Assembly: GCA_020055645.1 (NCBI GenBank)
Contig: CM034549.1
Location: forward strand, 23,209,930-23,273,929
DNA length: 64,000 nt
Direction: 5' to 3'
Source of the DNA: Tomocerus qinae
Lineage: Eukaryota; Arthropoda; Collembola; Entomobryomorpha; Tomoceridae
Shown: piece after piece, positions 53,701 through 64,000 of the stretch
Numbering within the stretch: position 1 is the stretch's first letter
Layout of the letters: every line of letters begins with the position of its first letter
Notes under the pieces: model-generated
The model's input: the letters and a program-made list of their open reading frames with translations, nothing else
Database searches by the model: none
Told to the model about the DNA's origin: nothing
Program-made: the position numbers and the translations under genes

Positions 53701-56700
53701 TTCTCTACTCTTCACATACATGCTTTATTGACCATATGTAAGTAGTTAGTACTTGTAACTAATTTTAGGATTTGATTACCAAATTACCTCTGAGCAACTA
53801 CCTTCTAAAAGCTTAAACTTGGCGAATTAGATTCTTTTGGACTATGAAATCCTGATTAATATGATTGTTTTCACTGTTTGTGGATAGATTCTTTGGGATA
53901 AACTTTATTTTAGAGAATGGCAATAAATTTATTTATTGATACATGTCAGATGTCAGCCAACTAACTCATGCGTAGGATCATGGCTAGTGAAATAGTTTGA
54001 TTCTAGTTTAGTTTCATTTGGTTTCATGGTTTTTATGGATTGGATTGGATGGGAACTCAAAATAGTGATAGTTGGTGTTACTTTTGATATACTAATGTCT
54101 TTTGTAATAATGCTATAATTTGGTTTTGGCCGTCTTGGTGTTTGGTATCATCTGTCTCAGTATTTCATGAATGTCTCAGCATATTAGAAAAGTTTTTTAT
54201 TGTGAGAACAGATTACAAATGTGAAAATTCAGTGCATTTCATGGAGTTATTGTGAATGAAAGTAATAATGTTAGATTATATTTTAGTTTGATTCTTTTAA
54301 CACTATCAGAGGAGTGTTATCTGGCGCATCTTCGGCCATGTCTGGCAATGTCGGTGTGGTGGTGAGTTTCAGTTGTATGGGCATCTTGACATTTGGGACT
54401 TGCAATAATGTGATTTTTTCATGTGAAAATGGAGCAAAGACAGGATGTAATATATATGTATGTGTAAGTTTATACAGTATGATGAAATGTGCGCCTTTGG
54501 TTGTCGAATGTCGCTTAAGAAGACCTGACTACTATATGACCTGTCTCTTTCTCCTTGTGGATTTTGATCCATGGTTTTGCTTTTACTCTGTCTTCCTCCT
54601 TCCACTTTCTTCCGTCTGTCTCTCTTCTAGTTTCACATTATATACAGGGCTTTCCAATCATTCCAGACAGACTCGGGGGGGAAATAAATGCAAAACATAT
54701 AATTTAATGTGTAATTAATACCTAAGAAAGTTGAAACTCGTAAGAAATTACTGGTGGAACTTAAACATAGTGTTAATGTACCGTAAACATGACTTAGAAT
54801 CAGAATCAAACGATTGAGATTGAGAGAATTCATTGAATCAAGTGTTTTTTGGGTAATGCCTATTTTTCAGTTTTTACTTGTTTCCTAAAATCGTTTTGGG
54901 TTGACTGGGTATTTGAGTGAGTTGTATTTCTATTAAATAAATTAGCTTTCACCCTGTACGGATGTAAGGATCCCAAAAAAGGACAAGAAGTAGGAGACAG
55001 GCAAAGAAACAGAGAGAGGAAGGAAAGAATCTCTGGGGTGTCGGACACCTTGTGCTGTTGGGCAGGCAGGCAGGCTTTTAATATTTGTGAGATATGACCA
55101 GCTCATAAATCACCCCCACGATTTACGAACTCAACCAACGGACATCCGAATTCTCTTTTTTCCTCTATCTTTTCTTTTCCTATGTATTTCTGTTCTGTCT
55201 CTCCATTTTGTTAGGGACAAAACTAAGGAAGGACCGCAAGTAACAAGCAGCCAACAGAGTATTAATGCAGCAGAGTCAGAATAGTCAAGTCAAACTCAAC
55301 CACGTCCATTTCATTTGCTAACATTTCTCCGTTACGTTCGCCTTCTTTTTGCCTACTTTTTACTCCCAGTTTTTACACTTTCTTGGGTATTAAAGTCGTC
55401 TTCTGTGGATATCTTGTCTGTCTTTGTTTTACAGACAGTATTCGTGTGATGCTCTTCCAGAGTCTTTGAATTCCATTTTACTTACTTTTCCTGATTATCT
55501 CTCTACCCCAATTCCCAGCAATAATCAAAATTAGTTCGAAAAATTGCTACATGCGTCTGACTTTATGTTATTATCTCATGTCTAGTTTAAAGCATTGAAA
55601 CGGCGAAGTTGTGATAACAAGTTTCCGTAGTACACATTTAGGATATTAGTCCCAAAAATCGCCTTTAGCTTTGCTACTCTTTGCTTTGTTGTTTGATTTT
55701 CATTGTAGTCGCTATTTCACTGTATAAAGAACATTACTTAGTGACAGCCTCACAGACTGGATGTCATTTTTGTGTGGTAGTTCAGTATTCAGTAATTTTC
55801 TCCTAAAATTGTTAAGTTGATTTTAATAGATGTGGATAAGCATATTCATGATCATTATGGATTCAGGAATAACAACAATGGTTTCGAAAAATAATCTTTT
55901 ATAGTATTTAATTTTAATTTATGTTTAATGCTTTTTCGAATTTCAGAGACGCAGCAAAGAATGACATGAATATAAAAATTTTGAATAAAAGTCTTCTTTG
56001 TCAGCACGATAAGTTCATGTACTCCCTGACGTTTACTGATTCATTAGCCATCGAAAACAACAATATGGATTCTTACGAAGATTTGTAAGCCCGGTTTTAT
56101 ATCAAAAATAATCTGTGAAATTGAATTGATAGTTTAAAAAATACTTTTGTTTCTTTTTCAGTATATGTCTATTAACTGCTTTCGAATGGGAAACTCTCAA
56201 AATAATGTATTCTTTTGATATCGAAATTAAAATAGTAATAGATGAGCCTAGTAACAGACGTGGAATAAGTTATGATCCAGGTAATCTATCTTATCCTATT
56301 TGCCTATCTTATTGGATTTGTAAATACTGAAATAACTACAATTAGTGCATGTTACTGTACTTAAATATTACATTTATTGGAAGCCCTTCATGACATTAGG
56401 TAGCTTTCAACTGAAAGATGCTTGTCTTTTTAGACACTTTTACATATCTGGTTTTGTATGTGACAGAGCTCTGCATTGAATGCGCAACCGAATGGTGGAT
56501 GAGTTTATTGCAAAAAGTCTTTATTTATGAAAATGCTCCTATATACGTGTATCGCCGTGATAAAAATGAAGAAACTGCTCCAGATAATGACCCTACGGAA
56601 GAAGATGACTTCCAAGTATGAATAAAGATTATTTTCTTATTTTCTAAGTGCCATTGACTAGAGTTGTATTTCTTGGTATTTTAGTTGCCTGCTAAAAGAG

Positions 56701-59700
56701 AGAGAAGGGAAAAGGACAAGTACGACCCTTCTGTTCAGTCAGCATTACAATTAAGTGCTCAGGCAATTCGCAGAAGTCAGCGTCCCCGACGTCAACGCGG
56801 TGAAAAAACTTATAAAGTTTCTTCAGATACCACAATAAAGGAACTTAAATTTTTGGTTAGTGTGTTTAGATAATGGTTTAAAATCATGTGTGCGTTTATA
56901 TAAAAGCCCAATTTTAATAATATTATATTGTGTCTATTCACAGATTTATGGCGATTTCAAAGCCATTCCTTCAGATCAGCACCTTTTTCATCACGACATC
57001 GAGTTGTTGAATACAGCTTTGACATTGCAAGACGCTCAAATTCCTTCTGGAGCTACAATTTTTCTTGAGGTCAGTGACAGATTTACTTATATTATTGATT
57101 TAAGTTAGAGTAAGCGTAAGTTGGAGTAATTGGCTGCATGTTGGACTAATTTGTAACAATTGACTGAAGTAACAAAATTACACTATCTAACATGAACGTT
57201 AGTAGGTATATTATTTTATGTTAATAATGTAATAAATACGGTAAGTGCGTGGCGAGGAAAACGACACAATTTCATTTACATGGACTATCATAATATCCTA
57301 CTTGCAGCTTACTGCATGTTTATATATTTATTATCGAATTGTGTTCTGTACAATTTCTTCATTTCTGAGCTTCAAATCATAATTCTTAACTTTACACTGT
57401 GCTGCACATTTCACATTTGTAAGTTACCCCATGTCGTATAACGTAGGCATAGGTATCTATACTACTTGTTTAGTTACCACCATCACTTAATTCATATAAT
57501 ATGAAAATTGTTATTAATTGATTATGTAGTTGAGTTAATTTTAGAATGTTAATTTTAATGAGTACATATTTGGCCTCTTGTTACATTAAGTGTAATCAGA
57601 AAGTAGTATTAAGCGCACGTAAAAGAAAGTAGTTTAGTACATATAAACTTCCAGATTGTAGGACTGTGTTGATGCACTTTTCGTCGTGATCTTCTGAACA
57701 ATTCTATCTGTATGTTCTTATTCTACTAATGTGCAAATATTGCAGCATTTTGGATAGTAAAACATAAATCTATTATTGATAGCGAAAACAGAAAAGAAGA
57801 ATGTGATGTACATATCTCCGTATGTAAATTGAAACGGAAAGTTTGTAAAACTTTTATTATCTTTTTGCTCCAGCCTGAACTACAGTACTGTATGGCTATA
57901 GGCTATTCGTCGGTATGAATAAGTACAAGGTGATGAATATTTAGTGTGTCCTTGTCGTAAGTACCCAATATCTTCTGGTAATATTTTTATTACCTATAGA
58001 CCTGTCAATTGGGCAGTGTTGTATGGATATTTTATCTTAATATATTCCTTTGTTGTTAAGATACGGGGAATAAAGATCGATTTGCCGTTAGTATTAAATT
58101 AAATGCAGGGTTGCAGTTTCTTGTATTCGAGTTCTTGTATTTAGTCTAGTCAATTCAAATATTTCAATAACTTTGAGTCGGTTTCTGTATTGCTTTTTCG
58201 CCAGTGACTGGGGCACTTAAAAAAGTAGGTAGTAATATGAATAGTGCATGTATGTATGTATGACTGTGTAAGTATGTATACTTTATCATACTGCTGCTTT
58301 GTGTGAAAATCCCAAAGCCATTAAAATCTTGGTGTTTAATTATTATGTCTTTATTATAATCCAAAATATTGACTGTTCAGACTGGCTGAACCAGTTTTTC
58401 CAGCGTTTTATAGTCCATTGATACGCCACAGTCTGTAATTATAGGCTTTCAGTTTTCATCTTTATGTGCTGTTGCTATCTCCTCTCTTCAATATTTATGT
58501 ATCTCTATGTTGTTGTGGGTAATGATCATAGGCAGACATTCACCAGGCACGCACGGCTCCATGATTATAATTTTTTAAGTGCTTCTACTGTCTTTTACTA
58601 TATGCTCTCTCTGTGAGTGGTAGTAGTATTTGCTTCGACTACTTATCTATGTATTCTATCTATCCGTGTGCTGTACGCATTGCTACATTATGCAGATACC
58701 TGTATGGACAACTACAAGTAGTAAATTGGCTTAATCAGAGTTTTATACTGTTACGCTCCTCATATATGTATGTATGTGCACTAGCAATCTCTGTCTTAAT
58801 TGTTATGCACTAAAATATTAATCTTAAAAGAAAAATGTCTTTAGTAGACTGAACGTGTTTACTTACCTATGGTTCGTATTATTGTGTAATTGGTAGCTAG
58901 TATAGCTGGCACTTACTTAGTATTTAGCTACCTACCCTTTGCCTATTAGTTTTTCTTGTCCCAGCAGTTCTGTCAGGGTGGATGTAATTGACAAGAAAGT
59001 GGTGAGTAGATGTTGCTACAATCATTATATGTGACGGATTGTATAACGTGGCCGATCCAAACATCATCATCACGAAATTCTTAAGCATTTGTAGTTATCC
59101 GCTTAGATTGGCAATCCTGAATGGTTATAATCTTTCAAACCCATATATGTAGTTGACTAATTGATTTGAAGATAATTAATTAGACACTTTTGATGTTACG
59201 AGGAATGAGGAAGGTGCTTTAGCTATATTATACGTATAAATGTGAACCACTTGTAATTAATGCATATAAAAGAAATAATTTGACTTAATAGGGTAAAAAC
59301 TGCTTGTGTTTTTAAATTTTTGGTTAATGTGGACTACTATATGATTCTGATATAACTGCTCATACTGTGATAAGTAAATTCAGAAAGATAGAATTTGGAT
59401 ATATTACATTTACATGGAGAATATATTCAAAATTAGATTTTTCGTCATTTTGCACAATATTGAGATTTTGCTAGACTTGCATTGTGTCAAATTGTAGGCG
59501 GATTAATCGTTAAGTGCAAAAGAAAATTAGGAAAATGAACGTTAATTTCTTATACACCGACCTCATGATATGATCCGTATATATTCGCGCATAATATTAC
59601 CTACTTTTGACGAACTTATGCTTTGCTTTACTGTTTGTGTACAATAAATATAAGTCCTTTACGTGTGTGGAAAGCAAATGAAGCATTTTATTCAATCTTC

Positions 59701-62700
59701 AGAGACCTCCGCCAGATAAATAGTGTTTTCTCTGACATTGAGTGAAGAGTTGAAAACATTCAGATTTTTCTGATATGGCATTTGTGTGGATTAGCACTGT
59801 GTAGATAGAATTACTTATACTCACTCATGAAAGTATCATTAAGAAAGGTTGGCTTATTCTTCTTGTGAGATAGAGCTTATTAGCAATTATTAAGGTGGAT
59901 TTCCCAGAAACTTCAACCAACAGGCTACGCCTCCTACTCGCTAATTAGCTTGTATCAACCACCCGTGTTTCTTCTTCTGCTTGCTATAATTATAAATCAC
60001 TCAGGTATCTACCTTAGGAGTCAGTCTATTGGCTGTTAGCGATGCATATAGCCTAGATTCCCTTTGGACCGGAACTGATCAAACATCTAACCTTATTTTT
60101 AACTTTTGGGCAATGGTTTCGATCTTGATTTACATAAATATCTCCTACCTTACTTTACTCATTATTAGGTGCTTATTGGATGCTGATTTTTTCATTAAGC
60201 AGCACACATTTTGAAAAATAACTTTCCAAACTAATTGTAATTACAAAAAATCAAGCATCAAATATTTCAAATATCCCAAAAGTAAGTAATACAAGTACGC
60301 TCTAAAGACTAGTATTTTAATCATGAAGACACATTATATAATTAAGTCAAAATGCTTAACGTTTGTTTTCCATTTGTCTTTCTGACGCTCATTAAGGATT
60401 ACAATGTCAGTAAAAGTAGAAGTTAATAGCCATGCAGTAGCTGTGTATTGTTTCAGCAAAGTCGTATAATTTCTATAATTATGATGACCCTGAGTTGTAT
60501 TCAGTTTGTTGAAATGAATGTTTAGCTGTTTGAAACAGAAGTAAGATATTGATAGCGAACTACCTCTAGTCCAATTTATCGTGGTTGGTATCCTATCAGA
60601 GTTACACTTTGCATTAAGTAACTTCCTTCATGCTTGACTCTCACTTTAAGTAGTAGTATGTCTGATGTCCGAAGGTATTAGTTATAGAGTAAGATAGAAT
60701 CGTGTGAATTGAAATAGCTAGGAGATATCTAAGAAGCCTAGATAGAATATGTCCGATAAATTACAGTTCAAGTGTCAAAATGTTAGATGTAAATGTGATA
60801 TAAGGGCGAAATCAAGATTCTGTCTGCATGTGTCTGTAACTTTTATGTTGTAAGCTTTACGATTCGTCTCCCTTCTGTTCGTTGTAGTATGTAAATTGAA
60901 AACCAGTAGCCGGTAGCCAAAGAAAATCATCATGGGCAATCTCTTCTAAGTCTAACTAAAACTGGCAAAGTATAATAATAAAGACAGAGACGCTCGCAGG
61001 CAGTTTGCTTTAGCGTATAAATTATATCCCTATGTATCTTTTTGCCCACACAGTTTGACCAGATGAAAAGAGATGACAATGAGAAGTGGAACGAATAAGC
61101 GATGCCATGTACTTTTGCTTTGCACTTAAATCTGTAGATCCACTCCGTCTTATACATAGTACCAATCATTATCTGATTTAATCAGGGACCTACTACTGAA
61201 TTACTTTGCTTCAGTTTCAGAATAAAAATGCTTAATTACATTGTGTACTTGGAAGAAAGAAATACTTTTTATTATTATTATTGTAATTGTGTTGAAATGA
61301 TGATTGAATTAATGATAATTATTGCTTCTACAAACCACATAAACCTGTGCTTTTAGTTAAACATAGCATTGGGATATTTTTTAAATTGCAATATATTATC
61401 ACGCGGCAATCTCAGGCCTCGGGTGTGATTGTTCAGACATTAGAATAATTAAATTATGTACAGATACAACATATCGCATATCGATACTATTCATTACCGA
61501 TATGGAGACTGCGATTGTTTTGCATTTTTTTGTACTTCGGATGTACCCGATTATAAAAATACAAATCTAGGGTTGACGTAGTATTTTATTTCATTTGTCT
61601 CAGCAGCCATAATTCATGAATCGCTAATTGTTCACAGAATCTAAAGTGAGTTAATTTACTTCTTGTAACTGTTACAAGCAAACCTTGGTATAAATGTCTA
61701 TTTTGTTGACTATAATTTTTACTACACTAATAATTTTTTGGCACATTTGTTTTCATTTTTTGTAGTAATGTGGTAGTATTATGGTGTTCGTTGCACTTTC
61801 GTTTATGCACTATAATAATTATATTATTCCATGGTAAATTTTGTATATCTGTATTTACATTGCGATAGCATGTTCATACCTACAGAATGCACTGTGGCAG
61901 TGAATCTATTTTAGTACTTTGTAGGTTTATTAAATGTTTAGTATAGTTATAGGCACGTTATGTCATAACCAGTGTTATAACAGCGTGGTATACAGGAAGA
62001 ATGAAGAGTACTGCTACGCTTTGATATGTGCTCATTTGCCTTGTCTGTCTGTTTTTCATTTTATCTTCATCTGTTTTCTCTAGTAGTTCCCACGCTTTTT
62101 TGGTTTAACACCATGCTACAGATACTCTGTAAACTACTCCGGCTGTTGAACATTACATGAGATACACTTAAGTAGTTTATTCCATAAGTGAGTTCTATCT
62201 GTATGTGTTTACGGACATATATCACTTATACCTATTAGGCACGAAACTTATGGAGTAGGGGTAAGGAGAAATAGTACAACAAAATAGACATATGCAGTAA
62301 CCAATGATTCAGTCACAATACATGCTAATTCATTGACACTGACAAGACTCCAAGAAAGCGTCTGGGCACACTAACTTATTGGTTATATAAGTATGCATAA
62401 AGAATAAGTAACGTATCTGTTGATATTTGTCTTTAGTACTTTCACTTACCTTACACTAAGAATGTCTCCTTACTATATTGCTATTCCCGCGCTGTATCTT
62501 CTTAATTTTAATTCTATTTCAGAAGTACGATCAGTTAAAATGAGAATTTTGTATGTAGTTTGTATACTAAATTATTATGTATTTTACACTAAATTTACTT
62601 ATCCATTACAAAGATTAAAAATATGTTTTCTTTGGTTAATAATTTACTATTCTACACACAAGTAACTCGTGGAAGTAATGAATTATACAAAAGCATATCC

Positions 62701-63227
62701 ATAAAGTATGCAATGTAGTATGAAGACAACAAAAGGTAATGTTGTCAGATTTTGGTTGAGTTACTTAATCGCTGTTGTCAAGAAATAGACAGCCGTTTTG
62801 TCTTGTTGTACAGGCTAGGCTGTATTTACATTTCATGTTTCTTGTTCAACATCAAAAATTAAGCCGCTTACATTTACATCAGTTTATCAGTCTACACTGC
62901 GTATTTAACTCCAATTAACTACTATTCCACGATTTCTTTTTATTTTCTATGATTTTTATACTTGATACAAGATATTTAAGGACAAGGACATAAAAACAAA
63001 GTAATAACACAATATCTATAGTTCCTATTTCCTATAGTGTGTTAAAGGGATAATCACAAAGCTAGAAATCAAATTTTTAGTTTGTTCTGTAACTGTTATA
63101 AGTAACGTGAATTTTATATGGAAGCATACTGAGCGTTATTAACATTGTTGTTTTAATTTTTTGCAGATTGATACCGTGTGTAACAATAATGAGCCAATGG
63201 ACGTCACTCCTGAGACGGGATTCAGAG
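47710..63227 (+). CDS. Ubiquitin-specific protease USP48 (last exon beyond window)
   Basis: Exons: 47710-47846, 47940-48134, 48246-48365, 48463-48882, 48959-49134, 49223-49530, 49689-50237, 50311-50402, 50513-50799, 50892-51019, 51111-51283, 55947-56084, 56162-56280, 56467-56615, 56685-56855, 56944-57069, 63167-63227 (1116 aa so far, all in phase). The Cys box is YAGLQNLGATCYVNSLLQ (Cys codon 48085-48087). The QQDAQEFSKLF block, a zinc-binding CxxC pair (CLGC, CCSC), the His box NGTSASSGHYV and the FND of WHKFNDENV complete the USP fold. DUSP-type domains follow (PVEWLQKLL; WVGKESLRKW; FVEAWRKF), then a basic RRSQRPRRQRGEKTYKV leading into a C-terminal ubiquitin-like domain (56780-57069). USP48 is a nuclear deubiquitinase linked to histone H2A and NF-kB control (family knowledge). 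The final residues after GFRG are not in the window. Confidence 0.93.
51284..55946 (+). other. USP48 4.7-kb intron
   Basis: Only a short TA microsatellite (about 51812-51833) and GC-richer patches are visible. No nested gene or element with definable ends was found. Confidence 0.5.
57070..63166 (+). other. USP48 6.1-kb intron
   Basis: AT-rich with short ATGT-type simple repeats (near 58250 and 58763). No coding exon, RNA gene or defined mobile element was recognised. It splits the ubiquitin-like domain from the C-terminal tail. Confidence 0.5.
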
Positions 63228-64000
63228 GTAAGAAAAATACAATCTATATCATTCTGTAAACTCACTCCTAATCAGGGTTATGCAAGTAGTGCGTGTTTCA
63301 TTTCAGAGCTTCAAAAATATGAAAAGTTGTTTTAGACTACTTTATTTAATGGGTAATAAGATATGCAACATCTTTTCTTGCTAATTACATTAATAAGCGA
63401 TAATACTCTCGTTTGTTTGTCTTGTGCAAGTAATCCGAAAGCAAAAATGAATACTATTAGAACTGGTAAATGTTAAAATAAGTAGTATTTTGTATTTGTA
63501 GTTGTTGTTATTATAGCCTTCATTTGTCAATTATCTAAATTATTAGGTAGTAGATTCGTTTGTATTATGATACTAGACACCTACATGATATATTATGTGT
63601 AGTGATTATTGACACTTGCTCTATTTATTTAAATATGTGTGATGTTATATCATGACTATAGCGTTTAGCATAGTATGTATCAAAATTGGAGAGAGTATTA
63701 CAACCTGTATATCTAGTTTGGATTATGTGTTACAAATGCACTCTGCGGGGACAAAGAGTTATGAATTGGTTTAAATTCTGAATCACGAAATAAACGTAGT
63801 TGTCCTATTTCTCGTTTTTTAAATTGATAAAGCAAGTTGTCTTTGCCACCGAAAGGTTTCTTAGGCTAAATCACTTATAGCTGTTATTTTAGAATCGTCG
63901 AGAAATTATGTAATCAAATAATAAAATTTTCCTGTTCATAGACGTCTTTAGCATCACAAGTTTCTGTCTTAAGTTAAAGAATGTACATTTCGGACACCTT
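63228..64000 (+). other. Final visible USP48 intron
   Basis: Begins with a GTAAGA donor. No acceptor followed by a plausible USP48 C-terminus was found before the window ends. Confidence 0.45.

Noticed and set aside
54302..54361. GC-rich exon-like patch with AG and GTGAGT borders inside the USP48 intron
   Set aside because: The likely lengths are not multiples of three and would break the USP48 frame, and the peptide has no match to the family at that point.
63440..63480. Possible last USP48 exon after TACTATTAG
   Set aside because: In the required phase it does not give the expected Gly-Thr-Gly-type C-terminus, so the last exon is more likely beyond the window.

Overview
The window is eukaryotic, AT-rich, nuclear DNA with intron-split genes. 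The gene set (a Hikaru genki-like synaptic protein, a Nova/Pasilla-like RNA-binding protein, MOF/KAT8, CLASP/Orbit, Armadillo and USP48) and a P-superfamily transposon point to an arthropod, most likely an insect. A hemipteroid is possible, but I cannot fix the species from sequence alone. I placed exon boundaries by hand from splice signals, reading phase and family similarity. For each gene except where noted, every junction was checked to keep the frame.

Layout: (1) 96-7236 (+): the 3' part of a secreted sushi/Ig protein resembling Hikaru genki. (2) 7237-11127: gene-poor, with a duplicated repeat of about 185 bp. (3) 11128-13099 (-): a Nova/Pasilla-like protein with two KH domains and long polyglycine tracts; its 3' end and any third KH domain are not visible. 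(4) 14249-15080: two short inverted-repeat elements. (5) 16356-18851 (-): a complete MOF/KAT8 histone acetyltransferase. (6) 19636-23146: a 3.5 kb P-superfamily transposon with perfect 8-bp target duplications, inserted upstream of MOF. (7) 23221-24101: two more small elements with clear target duplications. (8) 26428-33986 (+): a short CLASP that lacks TOG1, with a nested transposon in one intron. (9) 34676-34891: a hAT-like MITE. (10) 35461-39452: a 4 kb foldback transposon whose arms are arrays of a 168-bp satellite unit, flanked by a perfect 9-bp target duplication, just upstream of armadillo. (11) 40512-45587 (+): complete armadillo/beta-catenin. (12) 47710-63227 (+): USP48 deubiquitinase, missing only its last exon or exons, with two introns of 4.7 and 6.1 kb.

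The host genes are unrelated housekeeping, chromatin, cytoskeletal and neuronal genes and do not form a pathway. The unusual content is the mobile DNA. The P element carries its THAP-domain exon inside its terminal inverted repeats, so an intact, self-terminating THAP-only reading frame survives at one end while the transposase is broken. The foldback/satellite element is a mobile palindrome built from nucleosome-length repeats. Several MITE families with exact target duplications can be defined from this window alone.
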